DNA of 64,000 nt from Penelope pileata. Lineage: Eukaryota > Chordata > Aves > Galliformes > Cracidae. Of the stretch, positions 1 to 11,700 are shown in pieces (the stretch's first letter is position 1; each line of letters starts with the position of its first letter). The stretch covers positions 486,811 to 550,810 of the forward strand of contig WBMW01001305.1 of the NCBI GenBank assembly GCA_013396635.1. Direction: 5' to 3'. Position numbers and translations under genes: made by a program. The notes below the pieces were generated by a model that searched no databases, had not been told where the DNA came from, and saw nothing but the letters and a program-made list of their open reading frames with translations.

Positions 1-117
1 CCCTGCCCGGCCCCGCCGCCTCCCGCTCTTCTCCCTTCCCCCGGCCCCGCCCGCGGGGCGGAGCGGGCGCTGCCCTGGCAGCGGCGGGGACGCGGCGGTG
101 CGGCCATGCTGGGCGCA
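1..117 (+). promoter_or_regulatory. CERKL: GC-rich promoter-like segment, probable CERKL 5' end
   Basis: The segment is very GC-rich and CpG-dense. It carries GC-box (Sp1-type) cores CCCCGCCC at 45-52 and GGGGCGG at 55-61, and composition falls sharply to AT-rich after base 118, an ambiguous N. It lies upstream of all CERKL exons on the same strand, where the promoter and first exon are expected. An ATG at 106-108 sits in a fair context (CGGCC before it) but its frame stops within about ten codons. Frame 1 is open from base 1 and shows weak resemblance to CERKL exon 1 (for example ERALPW), but GC-rich DNA gives such matches easily. Promoter or first exon is an inference; no donor of the required phase is convincing here. 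Confidence 0.5.
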
Positions 118-118
118 N
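118..118. other. Ambiguous base at a composition break
   Basis: A single N separates the GC-rich first 117 bases from AT-rich sequence with no gradual transition. This could be one uncertain base call or a collapsed assembly gap. The CERKL first coding exon, about 79 codons in human as I recall, is absent from the window, so lost sequence at this point is plausible. Confidence 0.5.
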
Positions 119-322
119 CTGATCAGCTGAAATGAAATGCTCTGCACAAATTGAGAAGAAAAGGAATGCTCCTCAAAGTTATCCAAATAGTCTTTTTTTT
201 CCCCTAGAAACTCTGAAAGCTCATGCTTACTTTCAGAACTGCACACGTACCCCTTGGGGTGGCTGCGGTGCTCCCGGTGCATGTGGGAAGGATAAGTCAG
301 GGCCACGTTCCAGCAGCACAGT

Positions 323-380
323 CAGCACAGCTGTGTCCCATCACAGCACAGCTGCGTCCCGTCACAGCACGGCCGGCCTG
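323..380. repeat. 21-bp tandem repeat, about 2.5 copies
   Basis: Copies at 323-343 and 344-364 share the pattern CAGCACAGCTGYGTCCCRTCA with two differences. A diverged partial copy begins at 365 (CAGCACGGCC). Confidence 0.8.
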
Positions 381-771
381 TCCAGGCCCAAGCACTGCGT
401 GTGCTTCAGTATTGGTTCAGAAGGAACTTAAAACTTCCTATAAGATTTGACTGCCAGCCACAATCTCAACATCCAGAGAAACTTCCACATATTGGCTTTT
501 CTGTGTCACAATCATTCCCTGTCCAAGCAGTCTGTGAGCTCAGAAGCTGGGAGCTTCTGTCTCGGTGCAGAGGAAGACAGCCCAAAGCTGAAATTATGCT
601 TCACTTCATGTAACCCTGCAGGGACCCCAGAGCTGCTCAGGCCAAACTAATGTGGTGCTGTGCCCAGCTGCTGGCTTGTGGCCTCTGAGCAGTGTTGTAG
701 TGGTGCCATGTCAGCCTCATATGCTTGCTGGCTGGCTGTGCCCAGCCTCAGGTACCTGCATCTGGGCAGGG

Positions 772-827
772 CTCCTGGTTCTGGTGACACCTGTGCAGGC
801 TCCTGGTTCTGATGACACCTGTGCTGA
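772..827. repeat. 28-bp tandem duplication
   Basis: The block at 772-799 begins CTCCTGGTTCTGGTGACACC. It is repeated at 800-827 with a few substitutions (GGTGACACC becomes GATGACACC). Confidence 0.8.
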
Positions 828-3800
828 TGTGAGCGTGGCCCAGCCTCTCCGCAGCTGAGGTGTGAGTCTTGGTAACACTGCTACACAACAGTGAAGCCAC
901 TCCTCCTCCCCTTCTGGGGTTGTCTGCAGGTATCTATGCACGTGGTCTGAAGTGCAAGTTATGAATTATTTAGTTCCATGTGCAAGATGGTACAGTGCAG
1001 TGTGTTTAAAGCCAGGCCTGTTGTGGATGGCAGAACTTGAGGAACCTCATGGAAAGCAGCACTGACGCTCAGTGTAAGTGATGTCATTTATACCAGGATT
1101 TAGTCTTTTGCTGCACAGGCATTAAGTAGATGTTGATACTTAATTATCTTTGGAAATTCAATTTTGCACCATGTAGTACTGAGCTGCTGAGTATTTTTGT
1201 TTCTGAGAAGCACTCAATGCCCTACTTCTTTATTAGCCCCAGTGGAAAAGGCAGCGGTGTCTCTCCTGAAGCCTGTGGTAGTCTGTGAGCTCTTACCATA
1301 AGATTACAAAATGTTTAAATGTCACGTCTTGATGCTTACAACACATGTATCATCAACACATTGACAACAAAAGCATTTTCAGCTCCTCTCTTACTAGGGG
1401 TGCCCACCACTGTGTCATTTGGGACCATTCCAGCACTGTCACAGGCTTTCTTTGAGAATGAAAACTTCTTAAAAGGAAAACTGTTAGGTTGTTTCTGAGC
1501 GCCTCTGGCTATGCTATGATGGGAACTCACTGGCCCATCTGAGAGCATTCAGAATGCCTGTGACACTTTTCTCGGGCTGGCCTAGCTCTATGCGTGCCTG
1601 CTGGGGTCTGTGGGTGAGCTCAGCAGGAGCTGAGGGTTTTGTGCTGTCCTCACAGGGATGGATCGAGCGGAGGGCTGCTCTGGTTTTCCTTCCAGCCTGG
1701 ACACTGGAGGTCAGGATGGTTTTACTTCTCCAACTGTCGGGTCAAATAAAGATGTGAAATTTAGATGCTGTTTCTCTCTGACTTTCTTGTGTCCCAGTAG
1801 GAATTACTGGGGGTGGGATGAGAACTGGTGTTGCAGGAGCTACTTGTGACCATCTTGTTCAGTGCAGCAGAAATGCAGTGCTTGGGCTGAGCTGAGGACA
1901 GGCACAGGAGATGGGCAAGGGCTGTCTGAACAGCTCTGGTTGCTCTGAATGGTTTGTTTCCCTGGGATTTTCTTTAAGCATATGCTCTCCAGACCAAAAG
2001 CTTCATAATGTAAGTTAACCCAGACTCAAAAGGGGAAGCTTACTTTGGCAGGTGGCCTTAACCCGATGCTAAGTGTCTCCTGCTTGGTCCTGCATGTGCT
2101 CTTCTTCTTTTAGGAAAAAGCCATTCTTCCATGGCAGCCAAGTCAGAGAGGTGCCAAGTAGCCACTTCCTCCTCTCTTCCTGCCCTCCAGCGGTTCCCCA
2201 GATTGTTCCTGTCTTGCAGAAGTCCTTGCTTGTCACCGACCACTCTGTGGCTCCTATCATTGCCCAGCCCTGGCTCTGTCAGTTCAGAGCTGCAGCTTCA
2301 TGTCCCTGGTACGTGCCCTCTGCGTTGCCTGAGCTCAGTCATGTACACCCCGATGTGGGCATAGTTCTGTGCCATCGCGCTGTTTCTGTGGGGCTTTTGG
2401 CCAGTGTGGTTACCAAGCTCCATCTCTGCTTTTCTCTCCCTTTGCCTTCTGCAGCATCTGTCACCAGTGAGGTTTCATTGCCTCGCTCTGCCAAGTGATG
2501 ATCTGCTGCAGGTTTCCTGCACCCTCCGCACTAACAGAGCTTTGGGCAGGAATGGTGCTGCTGAAGGTGTGGTCTGAGGATGAGGATGGGCACTGCAGCC
2601 GGGTGAGCAGCGCAGAGCAGGGCTGGGCTGCCTGCCTCAAGGCTGCAATTGGGGCTCAGGGTGCTCAGCTCAGCCCGGCTCCTGCAGTCCACTGCCCTGA
2701 CATGGGCAGGTTGCTCACTCTAAAAAAGCAATGGGTGATGTGATGAAAGCAGAGCTCATAGTCACTAGTTACTTGTTTTTACTCTAATTTCTTTCTGTAT
2801 GGCTTTCCTATGCCATAAAATTCGCCACAATTAAGTGTCTTCTCTTCTGCATTAGTAATCCAGGCCCAAACTCTAAGAGCTACTTTGAAGCCACAGCAGA
2901 GAAAGCTGTCTGAAATATAGATTTGAATGTTATGTGTGATTTTAGGAGTTCCCAGAAGATAATAAACATAACTGAATGAGGGAAAAATAATTTCCCTTTA
3001 AGAAGAAATGTTCTGAGTGCAATATTTTTTCACTGTGGCTAAAGTTTAAGAGCTAATGAAATATAGGGGATTAGCAGTAGTGGATGTGGGAATTATTTCC
3101 ATTTTAGAACAGTTTCTGTTCGTACAGTGTCAGTTCACCCTTCTTTATCCTGTTCTTCCAGTAAGGTGTGGGTTGTTTGCATTTGTTTGTTTTGCTGTTG
3201 ACTGAGAACTTTAATCCTGGTATTTCCTTAAGGCCTTCAGCATCTTTTTGAAGACTGCCACACAATTTTCAAATTGAAAATTTCAGTTTTTCAGCAGATT
3301 TCTATTGGATAGGAAATGGAACAAGACCAACACAGGCTCAGTGTTTTACTGCTATGGAAAGCCCAGAGGGTTTTGATAATTATGAAAATCTTTTTATAAG
3401 TGTAGTTTGCTGTGTGGTCAGTGTACTTGACTGAAGGGTGTATGAACTCGTTCTCTCAGACTGACAGCAAGTGGGCTGGGCTGAGTATTTGGGCAATAAA
3501 CCTGTCAGATGAAAACTTGCTTTTTCATGTAAGTAATAGAACACAACATTCTAAATTGATTGACTGACAAGAAAGTAATATCTCTGAAGCAAAACTGAGG
3601 TTAACATATTATCGACTATATATTTTTATAATGAAGTAAAAAAGATCAATATGTAGTTTAAGTACATATGGTATCATCTTGTTGATATTCATTAAAATAT
3701 AAAATTATAAATATTCTATGCAAGTGCAGCAATAAGGAAAAAATCACTGATGTATTGAAACAGTGACAGAGTTAGCAATAAAGGACTTAAAATTAATTCC

Positions 3801-5532
3801 GAGTGCAGAGTGGCCTGCTGCCAAGGCTATTTAGGAACAGATGTGGGTGAAATGGATACCAATAGTCTGTTTGGGATCTCTAAAGTAAGACATCTGTCAG
3901 TCTGTTGGTCAGTCAGAAATAATGGAAAAGGGAACTGGCTGTTGCAAAATGTGAATCACTGGAGTTGTAAGTTGGTCAAATTGAAAGATTTAATTCTATG
4001 TCTTGACAGGGAGAGAGCATAATTTCTCCAAGTGTTTTATGTATTGCCCGAACAGGAAAAATATTTTTGAGTGAGAGAGGTACTTCATAATATTTATTTT
4101 CATAACCAAGAGTGTGATATACATGTACCACATGAATATATGGCTTTAAGATGTGAATTGAAGGAAAAAATCATACAGCCTTAAATGATCCCATGATGTG
4201 TAAACTTGTAAGAGACTCTTAAATCTTTTCCAGAAAGTCTACAAAATGCATATGTCCTAGATGAATGCTGCATGAAATTGTGAAAGAATTTGTTAATTTA
4301 CAGCTTTTTTCAAAAAAAAAATAATTAAAAATATTTCAGGAAATGAAGTATATTACTTATAGAGCTCTTAAAATACATTCGTTATTTCAAGCTACTTGTA
4401 GACATAATGTCTCGATTCTCTGTGTGTCTTTTTTCCCTTACTAGTCTGGAGGAGTTTACAGAGAGATGTCTGTGCAACGATTTCCATTGCTTCAGGTTTT
4501 CTGGTGCTTTTCTCATACTCTATGTTTGTATATTTCTCTGCATGTATTGAAAGGGATTAATGTGCCCTGGGCATCTAATAGTGGCTTTTTTTGTATTTTA
4601 CTTTTCCATATTCAAAGAGAGAGAGTAGGTAGTAAAACCTTTGTTCCAGAAAATAGGGAAAACAGGTTTCTGTGCTGTCTTGCAAATGGCATTTGTGTGT
4701 GTTTGGCTTTACACCCGTGTTAAACCACATGTGTTAGTGACTTGCATTCTGGTGCGACTTGAGTTTGAAGTAATAGGATTCTGCTGTTACTTAGCTGTCA
4801 CACAAAGTAATAACTCTTCTTCGTGGCATTTATGTTTAAATAGAGAAGTATTTATTGGTGATGTTGTGGGTTCTGTTCTGGGCACTTTGCATAGGTAAGG
4901 CAGGGCTTGGCTTTCCCATTGCTTCTGTCGGCCTGGCCACCGAGGGGCAATGGCTGCTGCCCATGATGGAAAAAATTTGAAGGTATACATTAAAAAAACA
5001 AAAATGATGTACTTACCAATCTTTGATGTCCATACTAGTGCTATAGGGCTAAGTGTTCCCTCTTCATTGATAATTAATTTCTTTTCAAACCATTAAAAAT
5101 AATATACCACCAGATTCATTTTCTAAGCATAAATCTTGTACCTTAGTTTCTGAATTGTCCTGTTCTTCAGCCTTTGAGAAACACTATTTTGCCTGCCTTG
5201 TTCATATTCTAGATGCTGCTTTAATCTTTTCTTGGTTGTCATTTTCCATTCATCCCCCAGGTTGTGTCCCTCTCCTATGCACCTTTACATCGTTTCTGTT
5301 CTGTCAGATGTTGCCAGCTTGGCTTGGCTTTCACTCCCGTGTTAGCAGTTAGCTCTGATCAGGGCACTCGAGTTTGCTTGCAGCAGTGGCCACCCTTTCA
5401 GTCCCTCACATTTAGCAACAGTGCTCTGTAAACGTCCAAGAAGCTACAGAACTCTGGAGAATGTGCCTTAAAACTTTTATTTATTATTATTATCATTTAA
5501 GTAACATCTGCAGGAACTAACTAAAAAATCTG

Positions 5533-5720
5533 ATGAATCGCTTGTCCGCTTGGACCCCGAGGCGGCTGCCTGCTCCCTTTGCCTGCAGCTGTTTCTCTCC
5601 CCGGTGTGCATGGGGTGGGGCCACGTGGCACCTGCTTGGGGCAGCGGCGGGGATCCTGCTGCCTGGCGGGGTCTTCTGCCGCGGTAAATCCGGGGCACCT
5701 GGCCTCCGGGGCAGTGGCTG
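5533..5720 (+). other. GC-rich CpG patch in intron 1; candidate alternative first exon
   Basis: An isolated GC-rich, CpG-containing island of about 190 bp lies in AT-rich intron. An open frame starts at ATG 5533 and reaches a donor-like GCG|GTAAAT at 5683/5684. The 151-nt segment would end in phase 1, the phase CERKL exon 2 requires, and would recreate the Gly-Asp-Ser junction. The ATG context is weak and the translation shows only a faint similarity to mammalian exon 1. It may be an unrelated GC patch. Confidence 0.2.
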
Positions 5721-8700
5721 CTCGTGCTGACAGATGGGCTCGGATTCAGAACATGATGCTCTATTGCATTCTCTTATTTTGTGTTTTGACAGAAGACACA
5801 CTCAGATTAAGACATTTCTGTCTATTTTACAATGACAAAACAGAAATAAAAAGAATGCAGGAAAGTCTGTTGTTTGCTCTTGTTGGTGTCAAAATAAACA
5901 AAACTTAGGAAAGCAATTTTCCTTTCATTGTAGACGTGTTTTATTTTTTATTTATATTTTTTTGATTACATTTATTTGCTACATATATATGTTATATAAC
6001 GAGAACAACAGGTTGTTGCTTTTATGTATAAAAAAAGAAAAAATAAAACACAAAGAAATAGGTACTGGATGCAAGGAGCCTCTTCTTGTTTGCTGTTTCA
6101 TTTAGGTGTATCCAACTATATTAGGCACTGTTTTTAGAGGTAAGTTTCTATTTCAGTACATGTAGTACTATAAAAATATTTGTATCCTTCTCAGCCAATT
6201 AATGAAACAGCCTAGGTGGCTGCAGGTCTGAGAACAGAAGCATGAAGAGCTGGATGGTCTGTGTGCCTTGACATTAGTGGATCGCAGAGCTAATGTTTGC
6301 CTTTCGAGGAAATCAGCGGTCTTGGTTTTTGTGACTTCTGTTGTAACAGTATGTGCAGACAAAAAGCCATAATGTGTTGAATATCTGATACATGTATTGC
6401 CATATTGCCATAAGGAACTGCTATTATGTTAGACACCAACTGATTTCACGATAGTGTTGGATTTCTCTCACATATGCTTATGTTTTTGTACAGATGATCC
6501 TTTAGGAACATCTGCTAGTTTTGTGGTGGTATCTGCTGTTTCCTTTCAAAATTTGACCTTTTTGTCATTTACTACTGGGACTCCTATGGGATTGCATTAT
6601 ACTAGGATCCTTTTCTAAATTGATTCCTTTATCACAGACATTAACTGTCTTTTTTTTGAGTTAATTGGATTTCAACATACTCTGACGTGCTACAGGGTTA
6701 AGTACAACTAAAAAGTTGATAAATTTAAAAGACCATTTCATCATTTTTATCATTTACTGTCGCCTTGAGAGAAGTGAATAGAACTTCCCCTCTCCCACTG
6801 TTTAGGTGGTCTCAAAAATCCTGGTGTCTGCAGACTGAGTGTAAGGATGGCATCTCTCCAACTGTTTCACTAGGGAAGAAGGTTTAGGACTCCTCTCTTG
6901 CAGTTTAGGAGCCCTTCCCCTATTAGGTGAAGCACAGCTTACCCTTTGGACAGCGATAACGTCTCAGGATCACGTCTGCCAGTGAAACTGAATGAGTGCT
7001 GTTGCAAGCTGTGATGTGCCACTGCAGCTGGCAGCGAGGCCATGACCCTGCAAATGCAACCAAGAAGGATTCTTAGCCTGCTGGAAGTTCTTCCTTTTGG
7101 GTGATTAGCCATGCTGTGTAATGAGCTTTTACATGTAGAAGTATCCGGGGTGCTGGGCTTTGTGTAGATTATGATGAAGAGTGGAAGACATTGGTGTTTT
7201 CTGGTTGTGTACTCTGTTGGAGTACAGAAAATATTTTTTTTGTGGGACTTCAGCTTTTATCATCAAACTGTTTGGCTGTGGCCCTCTGCAGAAGAAAACA
7301 ATGTGTTGAGCTTATTTTATTTGGAAAAGTGGCAGATTATTTTGATTCCAACATATGTTGTGTGTTTGTATAGCAATAGTATTTGCTTTCACATAATACT
7401 GCTCGTGGTTTTAAAACTTAAATGCATGTTTAAACATGTAAGACAGTATTTTGAAATAATAATTAGGCTTCTTGTATTTCTTTGGTTTTGTGTAGTGGCA
7501 TGCATTGTCATCTCATAACTTTTTATTCAACAGTGTGTTAATTCTAAAGGTGATTATGAAGCTATAGGTAATTTACTTCATATTTTTCAATGTCAGAGCT
7601 ACAAAAGGAAAAATGACGTCAACTCATTTAAAATGCATTTGTATCTTTCTTGGTTGAACCTAAAAACCTACTGTATTTTCTTACAATCAAAGTATGCAGA
7701 TTAAAAATGCATTGCTCCTACTGAGTAAGAACATTCTCTTTCTCCCTGTAATGTCTCAAAATGGCTGTTTTCCTATTGTGTGTCCTTGTGAACTGATCAA
7801 CAAAACCCAACAAACCTAAGTGCAGTGGAGAAACAAGAAATGCCCAGCAAACCTGGAAGTGTTGTGGTGCTAGAATTGCCAGTTGTCCCAGTTCTTCTCT
7901 GGAGAAGAATCCATAAGCTGCGTTTCACACAACATCCCAGTCCCCATTAGTTAGTTTTCAGGAGTGGCTCATGTGTGGTGTAGGAGGAAAATATTGGCTA
8001 GGTTTATCTTTTGGGAATGAGTTTGGTACTTGAAGAGGACCACATTTGTTTGAAGTCTAGAGCTGTATTTGTGTCTTTATCGTGCTCATGAGTGGGAGTG
8101 TTTCAGAATGTTTATTTGGAGATGGAGAGTGGGCATCTGATTAGATTCCCTCCCCAAGTTTTCCTAGTGTGCTTCTTTTTAAGACTGAAGAATATCCTCA
8201 GTTTATTTTTTCATGAGAGGGTGTTTGTTTGATTTTTTTTCCCTTGTGATTTGTATTTGTCATCCTAGCTGAATGTTGATAAATATTTCAGTATAGGGTG
8301 TATTATAAATTCCAAACATTGAATGTTGTATTATGAGTGTTAGAGGTTAAGCCCTTAAATTGCAAAACCAAGAAAATGCTTCAAGCCATACTTAATTTGG
8401 AGGTTTTGTAGTGTAATTGCAAGCCAGAGTTTGTAGAATATTGTAAGTCACTGTAATTTATTTTTATTTCTTATTTTTTTAAAAATTGATGCTCAATAAC
8501 AGCAGTGGATCAAAACGTATTTAAATGATCCCAAGGTAACTTGTAGAAGTATAAAAGATTCTTTTCCAGGGCTGTCATTTGCTTTTCTTAATGTAATAAG
8601 TGTCAGTGTTAACAGACACAGAGAAATACATTTGAAAAAAAAAAAAAAAAAAAAAGGGGGGGGTAAGGGGTTTAAAAAATCATAGGTCTGAATTTTCCTA

Positions 8701-11700
8701 TGAGCCTTGCTGAATGGTAACCTCTCTGTAAAGGGATTTTGCTGGAAGAAAATTCTTCTTATGTTTGAGATCTGGTGCAGCTTCCCCCCAGCCCAGCCTC
8801 TCATTTCATTGTAGAGCTGAGGATGTAGTAAATCTCTGGCTAAAGGAGCACCATAACTTGGTTTACCAGCTGATTCTCTCATCTAGCATGTGGCTGTTTC
8901 TTCCCTGTGTGTTGCAATTCTAAGCAAGTGGTCGGCTCATGAGCAGAATTCAGTGCTGAACTGTGACTTTCCTGGCTCTTGTCTGTTCAGGCAATGTAAG
9001 ATGGGAGTTACGGAGATGCTTTTCAACACGGAGTAGTTGCCGTAGCTGTCGGTTTGTTTGAACTATGCCCATATATCTCTTCTGTCAGTTCATACACTCC
9101 AGCGAGTGTAGGAAAGTATGCTTTGCAAAGCTCAGAAAATGCAAAGCAACAGATGTTATGTGCTGCACTATTATACGTATCCTGGAAACAGATCTTTGCA
9201 CAGTGCAGGCAGTCTTGGAAAAACAAAATTTCGTGTACAAACGATCGTGCTAAGGGTAACAGCAATAAATACTGATGACCAAATATAATGCTGTTTTGCA
9301 GATACTGAGTTTGAATGGTTAAATTCTCATCAGTACATTAAAACTCGTTATTTGACATACACTCAAAAATTGTATTTATATTTTTCTGCGTTGTTTAGTA
9401 TAGCAGAAACAGAGTAAGTATTCTCACTTAATGTTGTAGGAAAATGGCTTTTAAGAAAAAGCCAATTTTATGTAACTTGGGTGACAATTCTTATAAATAA
9501 GTTACTAAAAGTAAATAGGAAAAAATTCACAATAACACCCTGGTATTTTATGTGCAAAAAGCACGTTTGCTTGGCTAGTCATTGGGTGTTTTGAAGGCGA
9601 TCACTAAGATGGCTGCTGCCTGGGCCCTCTCCCTGGCCCAGGGCTGGTCCTGGGGCCATTGGGATGTCCCAGCTGTGCCAAGTGGGTGCTGACGGGAGCC
9701 AGACCTGAGTGGGACTGGGCTCTGCCACATCTGTGTGGTGCAGCAGGGAGAGAAGTGTGTAGACAGGGATCAGAATTGTCATAGCACCAGTGAATAGGAC
9801 GTGAACCGATAGGTGGCTGAAGATGATGGTAGCTCATGTGGACTTCAAACTTTGGACAGATTTGTGGTGCTGTGCAGCAGTTTCTGCAGTTAGTGTGTGT
9901 GTTCCAGGGTGAGCCTGAATATATTGACATGTTACGATGATCAGGAAAAGGTTTTATATAAGTGTCTATTTTTACCGTGGTGTTATTTTTATTAGAGGAA
10001 AAAGAATGGTTATGAATGTTTCGTGTGAAATGTAATGATTGATTGCCAATTTACTGCTGTGTGCTCATTAAACAAGACTAGGAAGATCCTCCAGGTCCTT
10101 TTCTGTTCATAGATCTCCTATGTTGGAGAAAGAGTAGCAACTACAGATGTTCTGGAAAACAGTGCTTAACTGGTAAAGATACATATTTGTAGGTTTTCTT
10201 TCTTTGTTTTGTTTGTTTGTTTGTTGTTTTGTTTTACTGCAGTACAAACAAAAATGAAACAAAAATACATTTTCTTTGCACTGGCAATTGAAAACAAGCA
10301 GGTGGTGTTTTTGAAGGTTCACCCTTAGGTCTTACGTGTTTTATAGAATCTGCTTATGGAATGTACCCACAGAAATTCAATACTGAGCTGAGGGTGATTT
10401 ATATGTGTACACTTGTTTATCTTCCTTAAAGCAGTACTGCTTTTTACATGTGCAAGTTTACAGATGAACAATACTAGTTTGTGTGCAGGAGCAGGCCAAT
10501 GAAACTTACAATAGAAAGAAAGCTGTCTCTAAATATGTTTCTCCTTTATTTACTTATTTTTTTTTAGTGTTTGTTTTCTTTGTCGAATGCATGGAATGAA
10601 GGCTGCCTGAAAATTTCATAGTGCCTTTGGTACCAACAATGTGGCCGGGCAAGAGTATAGAAGAGAGAAAAAATAGCATGGGATAAACACAGAAAAGCAG
10701 AAGCATTGAATTTGTATGGTTGGGGACTGTTGTAAGAAATGGAAAGTATTTAGATGTTGTTGGTTCTGTCCTACAGCACAATTTCAGAGATGTGTCCATT
10801 TTACAGATGTGACAGTGAACGAAGAATCAATACAATTAAGCATAGTCTAATGTATCAGTCTCTTACTGGAATGTCATCAACTTGGGATCAAGATCAGGAG
10901 CTGCCACCAGACCATTCCCAGTGTGTAGAATCATAAGTTTATTCTGTGGAAAATGTCATCTATCTCTTAAACGGTTGTTAAGATTATTATGCTAAGGATT
11001 ATTACTCTTTGATCGGAAAGAGAGGCAGTTGAGATGGGGCACAGAAGGAGCAGATGGCAGTAGCTTTTTATCTTTCAACATAATAACTTAGGTGCATCAA
11101 ATAAGAAACAGGCTTAAAACAAAAGGATACAGCGAGTGACAGGACTGTGAAACATATTGCCAAAGATATGCTTTATGCTAAAGGATTCTGCGGATTCACA
11201 TGGAGACTGAAGGCCTCTTTTGGGGGCTATTAAATACCTAGAAACCAGTCAGTTCAGAGTATCCCAAATGAAAACAGGTGGGGAGTGGAATAGTATTAGG
11301 GGGAAATAGAATAAATGCTTGCTCTATTCCTTCTCTTCTCTTAGCATCTGCTTATGCCTGTGATTTGACACAGGATACTGGGACAGATGGACTCTTGCTC
11401 TGAGCTGATATTGCTGGTCTTATGGAACAGAAACCAGCTAAATTATATTTAAATAATATTTTATGTAAAAGCACACACATTACTAGTCTGTAACTCTGCC
11501 TATATTTGCACTAGTAAGCAAGTTTTCTTGGTAAAATTTGAACTTCAATGTTTGCCTAGCCTTCCATTTACAAGGTGCTTATGTCCATTACGTAGACTTT
11601 TGTTCTGCGTCAACCGTTTTGGACTGTGAACTTTTGTGTTCTTATGAATAACTACTTGGCCTATTTTAGAAGAGGGAGATGAAAAAGTGATGCTGAGAAT

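Larger units (their letters stand above)
119..5470 (+). other. CERKL intron 1, proximal part: no gene seen
   Basis: I see no supportable exon. The first 2.7 kb is moderately GC-rich, with many short overlapping reading frames on both strands, none resembling a known protein. Two small tandem repeats lie at 323-380 and 772-827. From about 2750 the sequence becomes AT-rich and featureless. Confidence 0.5.

Noticed and set aside
92..102. Donor-like GGCG|GTGCGG giving the correct phase for exon 2
   Set aside because: GTGCGG is a poor donor and the upstream translation lacks the conserved end of exon 1, so I did not call it as the CERKL exon 1 boundary.
2073..2498. Open reading frame of 141 codons on the + strand
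   Set aside because: It lies in a GC-richer part of intron 1, with overlapping frames on both strands, low-complexity composition and no recognisable motif or flanking splice logic.
8493..8882. Open reading frame of 129 codons on the - strand
   Set aside because: It crosses the A21-G8 tract, which translates as polyphenylalanine and proline, and has no domain features.
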